In this document: in pieces, positions 31,918-40,922 of the stretch
Layout of the letters: every line of letters starts with the position of its first letter
Position numbering within the stretch: position 1 is the first letter of the stretch
NCBI RefSeq assembly: GCF_002250705.1
Contig: NZ_NMVP01000012.1
Span: forward strand, 310,001-374,000
Reading direction: 5' to 3'
Origin: Enemella evansiae
GTDB taxonomy: Bacteria; Actinomycetota; Actinomycetes; Propionibacteriales; Propionibacteriaceae
DNA: 64,000 bases
The notes under the pieces: generated by a model
Databases searched by the model: none
Told to the model about the DNA's origin: nothing
What the model saw: the letters and a program-made list of their open reading frames with translations, nothing else
Translations under genes and position numbers: made by a program

Positions 31918-32413
31918 GGCCGACCTGCTGTTCGCCCCGCCGAGCGAACAGTGGCGCCGGCTCTCCCCCCGCTACCGCACGCTGCTGCGGATCGGCGTAC
32001 TGATCGGTTGGCTGCCGCTGGTCGCGATCGCCACCTGGGCCGGCTGGTTCTTCTCCGGCGGGCTGGCGATCTGCTGGGTCCCGATCCTGGTCGCCGGCCT
32101 GCTCTGGACGAGTTGGCGCTGGTGGCGGATGGGTGCGCTCTGGCGATCCTGGGGGTACGCCGAGCTGGCCGACGATCTCTATGTCACCCGCGGGCTCTGG
32201 TTCCGCCGGCTGACCGCGGTCCCCTACGGCCGGATGCAGGTCGTCGAGGTGGAATCCGGGCCGATCGAACGCGCGCTCGGGCTGGCCACGGTCAAACTGG
32301 TCACCGCCTCCGCCTCCACCGACGCCACCGTCCCCGGATTGCCGCCCGCCGAGGCCGCCCGGCTGCGGGACCGGTTGACCGAGCTCGGTGAGACGAGGAC
32401 CTCGGGACTGTGA
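31907..32413 (+). CDS. PH domain membrane protein (YdbS-like)
   Basis: A 168-residue protein with two N-terminal transmembrane helices (residues 28-48 and 54-72) and a bacterial PH-like domain (DUF304; DLYVTRGLWFRRLTAVPYGRMQVVEV). In Bacillus, the YdbS/YdbT pair of the same layout is linked to resistance against a bacteriocin. ATG at 31907 lies within the end of the preceding gene; GTG at 31901 is an alternative. It overlaps the following YdbT-like gene by GTGA. Confidence 0.82.
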   Translation: MATEADLLFAPPSEQWRRLSPRYRTLLRIGVLIGWLPLVAIATWAGWFFSGGLAICWVPILVAGLLWTSWRWWRMGALWRSWGYAELADDLYVTRGLWFRRLTAVPYGRMQVVEVESGPIERALGLATVKLVTASASTDATVPGLPPAEAARLRDRLTELGETRTSGL

Positions 32414-33828
32414 CCTCACCGGAGCACCCCGCCGATCCCGTCGTGGTCCCGCCCGGTGAGCAGACCCCGGCGGTCAAGGCGACCGAACGCCCGCATCCGC
32501 TGACCCCGCTGATCCGCGGTTGGGTGGTCCTGCTGGCGATCATCGTCGCCGTGGGCCGGGAATTCCTGCCCGGCAACGGAAACGGCGGTGCACTGGAGTG
32601 GGCGCAGACCCTGCCGATCCTGCTGATCATCGCGGTCGTGCTCGGCATCGTGCTGCTCAGCGGCCTGATCGCCTTCGCCGGCTGGTGGTTCACCCGCTTC
32701 GTCATCGACAGCGACGAGTTGCGGATCGAGACGGGTTGGCTGAACCGTTCCTCCAAGCGGATCCCGTTCAACCGGATCCAGTCGGTCGATGTGATCCAGC
32801 CGCTCGGGGCCCGGATCTTCGGCCTCAGCGAGCTGCGGATCGAGGCCGGCGGCAGTGATTCCCGGGTCACCCTGCGCTATCTGAAGCGCGCCAAGGCGTA
32901 CCAACTGCGCGACTATCTGCTGGCCCGCGCGCACGGCCAGCGGACCACCGTCGAGGCGGCCGGCCAGCAGCCACAGGCCCGGGCGCTGGAGGATCTGGCC
33001 AGCTCGGACCAGGTGCTGGTACGCCTGCAGCCGCCGATGCTGGTGCTCGGCCTGGTCACCTCCACCGAGTTCCTGGTCTCGGTGCTCGGCCTGATCGCGG
33101 CGATGGTCATCACCTGGTACGCGGGTGCGGGGGCGTTCGCACTGGCCGGGTTGATCCCGCTGGTCGGTGGTGTGGTCTCGCTGATCAGCCGAAGGGTGAT
33201 CGCGCAGTTCAACTACACCCTGGCCCGGACCAGCAGCGGGGCGCTGCGGATCACCCGGGGGCTGACCAATCTGAGCAGCCAGTCGGTACCGGTGGATCGG
33301 ATCCAGGGGGTACGCATCCAGCAGTCCTGGCTGTGGCGGCACCTGTTGCGGCTGCACCGGGTGGACATCGATGTGCTCGGTTACGGCAGCGACGGCGCCG
33401 ACAACAACCGGTCGGCGTCCAGCATGCTGCTCCCGGTCGCCAGCACCACGCAGACCCGGATCGCGATGGCATACCTGCTGCCCGGTGCCGAGGACGAGTG
33501 GGTGCAGCTGTATTCGGTACCGCGCCGGGCGGCCTGGTTGCGGCCGATCGGCTGGCGCTTCCTGCGCTACGGCTGGAACGAACACGTGATGGTCGGCGAA
33601 TCCGGCTGGCTGCAGCACCGCCGCGAGGTGGTTCCGCACGCCAAGACCCAGTCGGTACGCCTCACCCAGGGCCCGCTGCAACGCCTGCTGCGGTTGGCCT
33701 CGGTGCACCTGGACACCACCCCGGGCCCGGTCACCCTGGTGCTGCACCATCTGGACGCGGCCGTGGCCCGCGACATCGTCAACGACCAGCTCGCCCGCGC
33801 CGCCCACGCCCGCGCGATCGAACGCTGA
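32410..33828 (+). CDS. Multi-PH-domain membrane protein (YdbT-like)
   Basis: A 472-residue protein with two pairs of transmembrane helices (about residues 35-85 and 215-255) and three DUF304 PH-like modules. Each contains a variant of the RIQSVDVIQP motif: NRIQSVDVIQPLGARIFGL, DRIQGVRIQQSWLWRHL and KTQSVRLTQGPLQRLL. This is the YdbT pattern and pairs with the short PH protein upstream, to which it is fused translationally (GTG at 32410 within GTGA). The likely location is the cytoplasmic membrane; the ligand is unknown. Confidence 0.85.
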   Translation: MTSPEHPADPVVVPPGEQTPAVKATERPHPLTPLIRGWVVLLAIIVAVGREFLPGNGNGGALEWAQTLPILLIIAVVLGIVLLSGLIAFAGWWFTRFVIDSDELRIETGWLNRSSKRIPFNRIQSVDVIQPLGARIFGLSELRIEAGGSDSRVTLRYLKRAKAYQLRDYLLARAHGQRTTVEAAGQQPQARALEDLASSDQVLVRLQPPMLVLGLVTSTEFLVSVLGLIAAMVITWYAGAGAFALAGLIPLVGGVVSLISRRVIAQFNYTLARTSSGALRITRGLTNLSSQSVPVDRIQGVRIQQSWLWRHLLRLHRVDIDVLGYGSDGADNNRSASSMLLPVASTTQTRIAMAYLLPGAEDEWVQLYSVPRRAAWLRPIGWRFLRYGWNEHVMVGESGWLQHRREVVPHAKTQSVRLTQGPLQRLLRLASVHLDTTPGPVTLVLHHLDAAVARDIVNDQLARAAHARAIER

Positions 33829-33837
33829 CACTCACCC

Positions 33838-33999
33838 GCTCATCGAGTAGCGAGCCATGCGCAACGGACCCTGCCCCTCACGCTCATCGAGTAGCGAGCC
33901 ATGCGCAGCGGAGCGGAGCAATGGATCGCGTGTCGAGATGAGCCAGTACGTCTCGACACGGTCGCTGCGCGACCTGCTCGACGAGCGTAGGAGGCCCTG
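33838..33999. repeat. Dispersed palindromic repeat cluster
   Basis: It contains a half copy (33839-33872, CGCTCATCGAGTAGCGAGCCATGCGC), a full copy (33878-33943) with the inner stem CAT/ATG around AGCGGAGCGGAGCA, and a degenerate inverted third part (TACGTCTCGACACGGTCGC ... GCTCGACGAGCGTAG). It separates the convergent PH-domain and galE genes. Confidence 0.8.
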
Positions 34000-34009
34000 C
34001 CCCCCACGC

Positions 34010-34972
34010 TCAGGCGTGGGCGGTCCGCGCGGTCCAGGCGGAGCGGACCATCTCGTCGATGTCGTGGCGCATCGCCCAGTCCAGATCGCGGCCGGCGGCC
34101 TCCCCGGTGGCGACGATCCGGGCGGGGTCGCCGGGGCGGCGCGGCGCCTCCTCGGGGGTGAAGTCGATCCCGGTGCCCTTCGCCATCGCGGTCATGATCT
34201 GGCGTACCGACAACCCGGTGCCCGAACCGAGGTTGTAGACCGGATCCAGGGAGCGATCGGCGGCGAGCGCCTGGGCGGCGGCGACGTGGCTGCGGGCCAG
34301 GTCGGCGACGTGCACGTAGTCCCGCACACAGGTCCCGTCCGGGGTGTCGTAGTCGGTGCCGAAGATCTGCGGTGTCCGGCCGGCCAGCAACGCCTCGATG
34401 ACGATCGGGAAGAGATTGTGCGGGCTGACGTCATAGACCTCATCGGTCCCCGACCCGACCACATTGAAGTAGCGCAGCGAGGTGTGCACCAGTCCGGTGG
34501 CCCGGCCCTGGTCGGCGATCAGCCACTCCCCGGCCAGCTTCGACTCGCCATAGGGCGACTCGGGTCGCGTCGGCGAGTCCTCGGTGACCAGCTCGGTCTC
34601 GGGGGTGCCGTAGACGGCGGCCGAGGAGGAGAACACCAGCCGCGGTACGCCGGCCTGCTCCATCGCCTCCAGCACCGAGGCGGTGCCGGTGACGTTCTGG
34701 GTGTAGGTGTGCACCGGTCGCTGCACCGAGACCCCGGCGTACTTGAAGCCGGCGATGTGCACCACCCCGACCGCCTCGTGCTCGGCCAGGGTCTTGGCGA
34801 CGAGTTCGGTGTCGGTGATCGAGCCCTCGACCATCGGTACGCCGGCCGGCACGAAATCCCGGCGCCCCGAGCTCAGGTCGTCGAGCACGACCGTGCCGAT
34901 CCCGGCCTCGGCGAAGGCCCGCACCACATGCGCCCCGATGTAGCCGGCCCCACCGGTCACCAACCAGTTCAT
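34010..34972 (-). CDS. galE: UDP-glucose 4-epimerase
   Basis: A 320-residue extended short-chain dehydrogenase. The NAD motif WLVTGGAGYIGAHVV is at the N-terminus, catalytic Ser in FSSSAAVYG, and the Tyr-Lys pair in SPYGESKLAGE. The sugar-nucleotide region LRYFNVVG and DTPDGTCVRDYVHVADLA are classic GalE. It interconverts UDP-glucose and UDP-galactose for the Leloir pathway and wall polysaccharides. ATG at 34972 follows GAAAGG at good spacing; TAGGTT further upstream (about 35006-35011) may be its -10 box. Confidence 0.94.
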   Translation of the reverse strand: MNWLVTGGAGYIGAHVVRAFAEAGIGTVVLDDLSSGRRDFVPAGVPMVEGSITDTELVAKTLAEHEAVGVVHIAGFKYAGVSVQRPVHTYTQNVTGTASVLEAMEQAGVPRLVFSSSAAVYGTPETELVTEDSPTRPESPYGESKLAGEWLIADQGRATGLVHTSLRYFNVVGSGTDEVYDVSPHNLFPIVIEALLAGRTPQIFGTDYDTPDGTCVRDYVHVADLARSHVAAAQALAADRSLDPVYNLGSGTGLSVRQIMTAMAKGTGIDFTPEEAPRRPGDPARIVATGEAAGRDLDWAMRHDIDEMVRSAWTARTAHA

Positions 34973-35046
34973 CGAAATCCTTTCAACCACCTGCCTGCAC
35001 CAGCCAACCTAACGCGGACCCCGTGGCACAGATGCAATCGGGCCAC

Positions 35047-35052
35047 TAGGCT
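35047..35052 (+). promoter_or_regulatory. Leaderless -10 box of ppgK
   Basis: TAGGCT ends 6 nt before the GTG at 35059. The same hexamer at 6-7 nt spacing precedes five other genes in the window (starts 13764 minus, 25045 minus, 29319 minus, 31228 and 38842). Confidence 0.55.
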
Positions 35053-35058
35053 CATCGT

Positions 35059-35868
35059 GTGACTGATCGACCAGTGCTGGGAATCGACATCGGCGGCTCG
35101 GGCATCAAGGGAGCGCCCGTTGACCTCACCGCCGGTGACTTCGCGACCGACCGATTGCGGATCGATACGCCGAAGAAATCCACTCCGAAGAACGTCGCGG
35201 AGGTGGTGGCCGAGATCGTCGAGCAGTTCGCCGACCAGATCGGCGACGGCCCGATCGGGGTGACGGTGCCGGCGGTGGTGATGCACGGCATCACCCGCTC
35301 GGCGGCGAACATCGACAAGTCCTGGATCGACTGCGAGGCCGAGAAGCTGTTCGAGGAACGGCTCGGCCGGGATGTGGTGCTGGTCAACGACGCGGACGCC
35401 GCCGGGGTCTGCGAGGTCCGCTTCGGGGCCGCCAAGGATCACCCCGGGCTGGTGCTGATGGCCACCCTCGGCACCGGGATCGGGACCGCGATCATCTACA
35501 ACGGCGTGCTGGTGCCGAACTCCGAGCTGGGCCATCTGGAGATCGACGGATATGACGCCGAGACCCAGGCCTCCTCCGGTGTGAAGGACAAGCTCGGCCT
35601 CTCCTACAAGGAGTGGGTGCCGCGGTTGCAGCGCTATTTCGAGACGGTGGAGAAGCTGCTCTGGCCGGACCTGATCGTGATCGGCGGCGGGGTCAGCAAG
35701 GACCACCAGAAGTTCCTGCCCAAGCTCAAGCTGAATGCCCCGATCGTGCCGGCGAAGCACCACAACCGGGCCGGCATCATCGGTGCGGCCTGGCTCGCCG
35801 TCGACCGCACCAACAACCCCGATCCGCTGCGGGATTCGCCGGCGGCGAAGCCCGGAACGATCAACTGA
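35059..35868 (+). CDS. ppgK: Polyphosphate glucokinase (ROK family)
   Basis: A 269-residue kinase phosphorylating glucose with inorganic polyphosphate or ATP. The N-terminal phosphate loop [15 protein letters not shown], the glucose site in [29 protein letters not shown] and the family-typical [11 protein letters not shown] are all present; the ROK zinc cysteines are absent, as expected for PpgK. GTG at 35059 is read directly after a TAGGCT box. The aldo/keto reductase gene follows after 13 bp and is likely co-transcribed. Confidence 0.94.
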   Translation: MTDRPVLGIDIGGSGIKGAPVDLTAGDFATDRLRIDTPKKSTPKNVAEVVAEIVEQFADQIGDGPIGVTVPAVVMHGITRSAANIDKSWIDCEAEKLFEERLGRDVVLVNDADAAGVCEVRFGAAKDHPGLVLMATLGTGIGTAIIYNGVLVPNSELGHLEIDGYDAETQASSGVKDKLGLSYKEWVPRLQRYFETVEKLLWPDLIVIGGGVSKDHQKFLPKLKLNAPIVPAKHHNRAGIIGAAWLAVDRTNNPDPLRDSPAAKPGTIN

Positions 35869-35881
35869 GGAAGGGATCGCG

Positions 35882-36712
35882 GTGACCGAGCTCGCACCGT
35901 TGATGCGACTGGCCGGTGGTGCCGAGATGCCGCAGGTGGCGCTCGGCACCTGGCCGATGGACGACACCGAGGTCGAGGCCGCCATCCGCTCCGCGGTCGA
36001 GATCGGCTACCGGCACGTCGACACCGCCGAGAACTACGGCAACGAGGTCGGCGTGGGCCGCGCGATCCGCGACTGCGGGTTGCCGCGGGATGACCTGTTC
36101 GTCACCACTAAATTCAACCGACGTTGGCATTCCGATCCGGCGGCCGGCCTGGCGGGCAACCTGGAACGCCTCGGTCTGGACCATGTCGACCTGCTGCTGA
36201 TCCACTGGCCGAACCCCGACCAGGACGCCTATCTGCAGGCCTGGCAGGGAATGCTGCGACTGCGCGAACAGGGCCTGACCCGGGCGATCGGCACCTCCAA
36301 CTTCAAGCCCGCGCACCTCGACCGGTTGATCACCGAGACCGGTGCCACCCCGGAGGTCAACCAGATCGAGCTGCACCCGTGGCTCGACCGGCCGGCGGAG
36401 CGGGCGTACCAGTCCGCCCACGGGATCGTCACCGAGGGTTGGTCCCCGCTGGGCCGCGACACCGGCCTGATGCAGGACCAGACCGTGCAGCAGGTGGCCG
36501 CGGCGCACGGGCGTACGCCCGGTCAGGTGCTGCTCCGCTGGGCCGTCCAGCTCGGGTGCGCGGTGGCGCCCAAGTCGGCGAATCCGCAACGCCAGCAGGA
36601 AAATCTGGCGATCTTCGACTTCGCGCTGAGCACCGAGGAGCTGGACCTGCTGAGCGGATTGCAGCCGCCGGCCGGGATGGCGCCGGTGGACTCCGACGAA
36701 TTCGGTCACTGA
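35882..36712 (+). CDS. Aldo/keto reductase (2,5-diketo-D-gluconate reductase type)
   Basis: A 276-residue TIM-barrel NADPH-dependent reductase. The catalytic tetrad is visible: Asp and Tyr in HVDTAENYGNE, Lys in VTTKFNRR, His in LLIHWPNP. The NADP-binding KSANPQRQQEN is near the C-terminus. GTG at 35882 is preceded by GAGGAAGGG. It resembles the second aldo/keto reductase at 46875 but is clearly a different paralogue. The natural substrate is unknown; small aldehydes or keto-sugars are typical. Confidence 0.9.
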   Translation: MTELAPLMRLAGGAEMPQVALGTWPMDDTEVEAAIRSAVEIGYRHVDTAENYGNEVGVGRAIRDCGLPRDDLFVTTKFNRRWHSDPAAGLAGNLERLGLDHVDLLLIHWPNPDQDAYLQAWQGMLRLREQGLTRAIGTSNFKPAHLDRLITETGATPEVNQIELHPWLDRPAERAYQSAHGIVTEGWSPLGRDTGLMQDQTVQQVAAAHGRTPGQVLLRWAVQLGCAVAPKSANPQRQQENLAIFDFALSTEELDLLSGLQPPAGMAPVDSDEFGH

Positions 36713-36728
36713 GCCGAGCCGAACGACA

Positions 36729-36756
36729 GCGGCCCCCGGGATATCCCGGGGGCCGC
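36729..36756. terminator. Bidirectional terminator (28-bp perfect palindrome)
   Basis: The arms GCGGCCCCCGGGAT and ATCCCGGGGGCCGC are exact reverse complements with no spacer. It lies between the convergent aldo/keto reductase and membrane protein genes, followed by TTCTCG, and should stop transcription from both sides. Confidence 0.85.
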
Positions 36757-36809
36757 TTCTCGTGCACCGTCCCGATCGCTCGGAATCGGCGTACTGGTTC
36801 AGCTCCGCG

Positions 36810-37946
36810 TCATGACTTCCAGGTCACCGTCGGGGTGGACCGGGACTGGGTGAGGTCTGCGCAACCGGTGAACTTGGACTGCGGGGCGCGCACCGTGCGG
36901 CTGGAGTAGTCGGCCGTGTAGTACTCGTAGTCCAGCTGGGCCTCGAAGGTGACGCAGGTCGCGGTCAGCGGCTGGCCGGCGGCGACATCGGCACTCGCTG
37001 CCACCTCGGAGCGGCTCCGCTCACCGACCAGCTTCCAGTTGGCGAGGTTCGAACCCTTGTCGGCCGGGGCGGTCACGCTGAACGGGCAGTTGGCCGGTGC
37101 CGGATCCGAGGAGATGGTGCAGCGGCTGAACGCCGACCCCACGGTGGAGCGGACCAGTTCCTTGCCGCGTTCGTTCAGCTGGATCTGCACGTCCACGGAT
37201 TTCGTCTCCCCCGGCTTCAGGGTGACGGTGTTGCCGTCCTTGAACTCGTAGTAGCTGCTGGACAACCCCTTGCCGCCACTCACCCCACGGATCTCGTAGG
37301 TGCCCGGGTAGACCGGAACCTCCTTGCCGGTCATGCTGCTGTTCTCGTAGCCGATCGCGAGCGGCAGGTCGTCGGCGGACTTCAGGGTGAGCTTGGAGAA
37401 CCCGTCGACCACCTTGTACTTCCCGTCGACCTTGCGCATCCGCAGATCCACCTGCTCGGTGCGCCCGTCGATCGTGTATTCGACCTTCGCCAGGTCACCG
37501 GAGGTGCTGACGCTGTTCACGGTGTAGTCGCCCCGCTGGCCGAGGGAGTACTGCTTGGCGGCGTTCAGCTCGGCGGCGGTCGGGACGTTCACCACGACGT
37601 CGGCCAGGTTGGCGGAATAGGAGTCGTTGAGCGCCTCGAAGTAGCGGTCGACGCCCTTCTGCGGGGTGTCCCGGGCGGCCCAGAGGGCGAAGCCGATGAT
37701 CGCACCGAGCACCGCGACAACGGTGATCAGGGCGATCAGCACGATCGGGGTCGCCTTCTTCTTCGGCCGCGGAGCCGGGCCGCCGGCGTACGGCGGGAAA
37801 CCCGGCCCCTGCGGTCCCATCGGACCGGGCCGCTGCTGACCGTAGGGTCCCTGCGGACCCGGTCCCTGCGGACCCGGCCCCTGCGGACCGGGTCCCTGTC
37901 CAAAACCGCCCTGGGGCCCGGGGGTACCCCACTGGTTGTTGCTCAT
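36810..37946 (-). CDS. Membrane-anchored protein with collagen-like Pro/Gly/Gln N-terminus
   Basis: A 378-residue protein. Residues 1-60 are a cytoplasmic low-complexity tail with GPGPQGP repeats, encoded by near-identical 12-bp DNA repeats around 37850-37900. One transmembrane helix (residues 67-92) follows, then an extracytoplasmic part. Its first 100 residues (TPQKGVDRYFEALNDSYSANL) resemble the NTF2/DUF4878 type; a beta-rich end has four cysteines, likely as two disulfides. I do not recognise a precise family. The ATG at 37946 is a reasonable start although no strong ribosome site is present. Confidence 0.72.
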   Translation of the reverse strand: MSNNQWGTPGPQGGFGQGPGPQGPGPQGPGPQGPYGQQRPGPMGPQGPGFPPYAGGPAPRPKKKATPIVLIALITVVAVLGAIIGFALWAARDTPQKGVDRYFEALNDSYSANLADVVVNVPTAAELNAAKQYSLGQRGDYTVNSVSTSGDLAKVEYTIDGRTEQVDLRMRKVDGKYKVVDGFSKLTLKSADDLPLAIGYENSSMTGKEVPVYPGTYEIRGVSGGKGLSSSYYEFKDGNTVTLKPGETKSVDVQIQLNERGKELVRSTVGSAFSRCTISSDPAPANCPFSVTAPADKGSNLANWKLVGERSRSEVAASADVAAGQPLTATCVTFEAQLDYEYYTADYSSRTVRAPQSKFTGCADLTQSRSTPTVTWKS

Positions 37947-38005
37947 GGATCTGCCGTTCGATGGAGGGATTCGAAGGCACCATGATCACATACCGGGGGC
38001 GCATC

Positions 38006-38659
38006 TCAGGCGAGCGCGATCGTCCCGCCCCGGCTGAACATCGAACCCTGGACCTTGGCCCTGGTGGGGGTCACATCGGCCGGCACGTCGTAGTAGATGC
38101 TGCCGGTGAGGGTGTTCCCGGGATTGATCTGCTTGAGCACGATGACGTCCTTCACGATGAAGGTCTCGCTGCCGGAGGCGTACTCCGCACCCTTGTCGTC
38201 GAGCACCTTCACGTTGTTGTCCAACAGCGTCTCCTGCTTGCTGCCCAGGTTCTTCACCGACAGGTCCATCTTGCAGAACTGGCCCTGCGGCTGGATCTTG
38301 GTCAACGGGTCCTCGACCGAGACGCCACACTTGAAACCGGTGACGGTGAACTCCAGATCCTCGTCCTTGACCGGGGTGTTCAAACCGGCCGGCGGCGGGG
38401 TCGTCTTCCCGGCTCGGGTCGGCTGACCGGCCGGCTGACCCTCGCCGTCGGCGGATTCGGAACCGCCCCCGCCGGCCTGGCTGATCAGGACGATGCCGAC
38501 CAGCACGAGCAACAGCCAGAACCAGACCCGCTTGTGGATCGGCTTCTTCGCCTTCGGCGGCGGTCCGGCCGGGCCGGGCTGCGGCTGGCCCTGCGGCGGA
38601 TACATCGCGTAGTTGGGGTGCTGCTGGTGCGGACGCTGCGGGGGCTGCTGCTGGGACAT
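38006..38659 (-). CDS. DUF4352-type membrane-anchored protein
   Basis: A 217-residue protein with a Pro/Gln-rich cytoplasmic tail (residues 1-40), one transmembrane helix (45-62), a polar linker and a C-terminal beta-sandwich (DLEFTVTGFKCGVSVEDP ... YASGSETFIVKDV ... GNTLTGSIYYDVP) of the DUF4352 immunoglobulin-like kind, with one Cys pair. AGGAG lies 5-6 nt before the ATG at 38659. The general layout matches the gene downstream of it (36810), and both are on the same strand 59 bp apart, suggesting a pair of surface proteins. Confidence 0.82.
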   Translation of the reverse strand: MSQQQPPQRPHQQHPNYAMYPPQGQPQPGPAGPPPKAKKPIHKRVWFWLLLVLVGIVLISQAGGGGSESADGEGQPAGQPTRAGKTTPPPAGLNTPVKDEDLEFTVTGFKCGVSVEDPLTKIQPQGQFCKMDLSVKNLGSKQETLLDNNVKVLDDKGAEYASGSETFIVKDVIVLKQINPGNTLTGSIYYDVPADVTPTRAKVQGSMFSRGGTIALA

Positions 38660-38841
38660 CGTGACTCCTGTGGGTAGGCCGGCGAACCGGGTGGGTGATG
38701 CCCCAACGATCCCGGCCCCGCGGCGGTGACCGCGTCGCCCGATCGAGTCGATCGGTGTCCCCCGATCGGTGGACAGCCGGGACGTTCCGTACGCCGAATC
38801 GGGGGACGCGCGATGTCGGTCCCCCGCCCTAGGCTCAGGAC

Positions 38842-40122
38842 ATGTCCACCCCCTCCCGCAGCGGCACCAGGCATTGGTCACGCCGCGTGCTGTCTGTCCT
38901 GGCGTCGATCCTGGCATTCGTGGTGATGGTGGTCGTCAGCGTGATGGCCGTCCTCGAAGTGCCGCCCTATCTCGGCGGACCGCCGATGCCCAACGGTGGC
39001 CCATCGATCAGCAACCTCGGCATCCTGGCGTTCTTCGTCGCTTTCCTGCTCGAGATCTCCATCTTCTGGCGCCGGACTCGTCCCTGGGTGCTCTGGGGGA
39101 TGGGCGCAGGGATCGCGCTGGTGCTGCAGCTCGATCCGCTGTTGATGTTCCTCGGGATGAGCGAGTTGATCGCCCGGCGCCCCGCCCGGCAACGACGGAT
39201 CGCAGCGATCGGCGCCGGGGTGGTCGGCGTGATCGTGTTGATTCGAAACGCCCTGACCGACGGCACCTGGGTTCCGTTGCCGACCGTCGATCAGCCGACT
39301 CGGATCGCTTTCGACGTGGTGGCGATGGTGATCGGGTACGCCGGGACCTTCATGTTGGGCTGGTTGCGCCGCAGCCGCCGGGAGTTGGAGAGCGCCGACG
39401 CGCACCTGGAGCAGGCCCAGCAGCATGTCGCCGGGCTCACCGACGAGCTCGCCCGGCAGTCCGAGCGGGAGCGGTTGGCCCGCGAGATCCACGACGCGCT
39501 GGCACACCGCCTTTCCCTTGTCTCGTTGCATTCCGGGGCATTGGAGGAGGTCGCCCGGGCCGGCGACGGGCGGGTCACCGAGGCCGCCCATGTGGTCCGC
39601 GACAATGCCCACCGGTCCTTGGAGGATCTGCGGGATCTGGTCGGTGCACTGCGCGACCCGCATCGCGCCGGGCCGGTCACCGAACCGGCGCAGATCCCAT
39701 TGCACGGGATGGCCAATGTGGCCGAGGTGATCGACTCGACCATCGCCGCCGGCGTCCAGGTCAACGCCTTCGTGATGCTCAGCGACCCGGAGCAGGCCGG
39801 TGCGCTGCTCAACCGGGCCGTCTTCCGGATCGTCCAGGAGGCCCTGACGAATGTCGTCAAGCATGCCCCTGGGAGTTCGGTCGGACTGGATCTGCGGGCG
39901 GCTCCGGGCAGTGGGGTGCTGCTGCGGATCCGCAATCCACTGACCGGTGCCCCGTCGGGGCTGCCGGGTTCGGGGTCGGGGCTGATCGGCATGCAGGAGC
40001 GGGTCGCGGCACTGGACGGCCAGATCACCGTCGGGCCCACCGCGGACGGCTGGTTCGAGGTGTCGGTGCAACTGCCCTGGGCCGCGGTGGACGACCCGGC
40101 GACACCGGGGCCAGCTTCCTAG
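38842..40122 (+). CDS. Sensor histidine kinase, NarL-partner class
   Basis: A 426-residue membrane kinase. About five to six transmembrane helices cover residues 15-175, a coiled region follows (SADAHLEQAQQHVAGLTDEL), then the HisKA_3 phosphoacceptor REIHDALAHRLSLV and a HATPase_c domain with EALTNVVKHA and GSGLIGMQERV. There is no large extracellular sensing domain, so the signal is probably membrane-derived. TAGGCT (38830-38835) ends 6 nt before the ATG. The response regulator gene starts 9 bp after the stop. Confidence 0.92.
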   Translation: MSTPSRSGTRHWSRRVLSVLASILAFVVMVVVSVMAVLEVPPYLGGPPMPNGGPSISNLGILAFFVAFLLEISIFWRRTRPWVLWGMGAGIALVLQLDPLLMFLGMSELIARRPARQRRIAAIGAGVVGVIVLIRNALTDGTWVPLPTVDQPTRIAFDVVAMVIGYAGTFMLGWLRRSRRELESADAHLEQAQQHVAGLTDELARQSERERLAREIHDALAHRLSLVSLHSGALEEVARAGDGRVTEAAHVVRDNAHRSLEDLRDLVGALRDPHRAGPVTEPAQIPLHGMANVAEVIDSTIAAGVQVNAFVMLSDPEQAGALLNRAVFRIVQEALTNVVKHAPGSSVGLDLRAAPGSGVLLRIRNPLTGAPSGLPGSGSGLIGMQERVAALDGQITVGPTADGWFEVSVQLPWAAVDDPATPGPAS

Positions 40123-40125
40123 AAT
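40120..40125 (+). promoter_or_regulatory. -10 box of the response regulator gene overlapping the kinase stop codon
   Basis: TAGAAT includes the TAG stop of the histidine kinase and ends 6 nt before the regulator ATG at 40132. The regulator could thus be expressed from its own leaderless promoter, independently of the kinase. Confidence 0.5.
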
Positions 40126-40131
40126 GGCGGC

Positions 40132-40797
40132 ATGACCACCCCACCCGCGGCTCGACCGATCCGGGTGCTGCTCGTCGACGACGACCCGATGGCACGCGCC
40201 GGCGTACGCGGAATTCTCGAACAGGATCCGGACATCACCGTCGTCGCCGAGGCCACCGACGGTGACGAGGTGACGGTCGCCGCCGACCGGCACGCACCCG
40301 ACGTCGTGCTGATGGATCTGCGGATGCAGCGGGTCGACGGGGTCACCGCGACCGCGATGCTGCGGCGCCGCGTCCGCCCGCCCCAGGTGGTCGCACTCAC
40401 CTCCTTCGACCTGGACCGATATGTGTACGCGGCCCTGGAGGCCGGGGCGGCCGGTTTCCTGCTGAAGGACGCCCGTCCGGAGCAGATCCGCGACGCGGTG
40501 CGGATCGTGCACTCCGGGGAAGCGGTGCTCTCACCGCGCAGCACCCGGCACCTGCTGAACCACTTCGCCGGTGCGGACAGCGAGCGGCAGCGACAGGCGC
40601 GGACCGGGATGGCCCAGCTCAGCGACCGGGAGCGGGAGATCGCCCGGCTGGTCTGGGAGGGCCTGTCCAACAAGCAGATCGCGCACCGGCTCCACGTCGG
40701 TGAGGCGACGGTCAAGACGCACCTGGCCAGGTTGTCGGCGAAGCTCGATCTGGAGTCCCGGATCCAGATCGCCCTCCTCGTCGAGCGCGCCGGCTGA
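40132..40797 (+). CDS. LuxR/NarL-type response regulator
   Basis: A 221-residue two-domain regulator. The receiver domain has the acidic pair VDDDP, the phosphorylatable Asp in VVLMDLRMQ, Thr in VALTSFD and Lys in FLLKDARPEQ. The C-terminal LuxR helix-turn-helix is LSDREREIARLVWEGLSNKQIAHRLHVGEATVKTHLARL. It forms a cognate pair with the kinase encoded immediately upstream. Targets are unknown; the adjacent secreted lysozyme-like protein gene is a candidate. Confidence 0.93.
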   Translation: MTTPPAARPIRVLLVDDDPMARAGVRGILEQDPDITVVAEATDGDEVTVAADRHAPDVVLMDLRMQRVDGVTATAMLRRRVRPPQVVALTSFDLDRYVYAALEAGAAGFLLKDARPEQIRDAVRIVHSGEAVLSPRSTRHLLNHFAGADSERQRQARTGMAQLSDREREIARLVWEGLSNKQIAHRLHVGEATVKTHLARLSAKLDLESRIQIALLVERAG

Positions 40798-40922
40798 ACC
40801 AGCCGTCCCGAGCGAGAGGGAACCTTCCGCCGCTCTCGATGTTCTCCGCAGGCTCGCATTTCCCTAGCGTGATGGGCAACGCAGGACACCCGAACCCCCG
40901 TGACGCACCAGGAGAACCCCCG

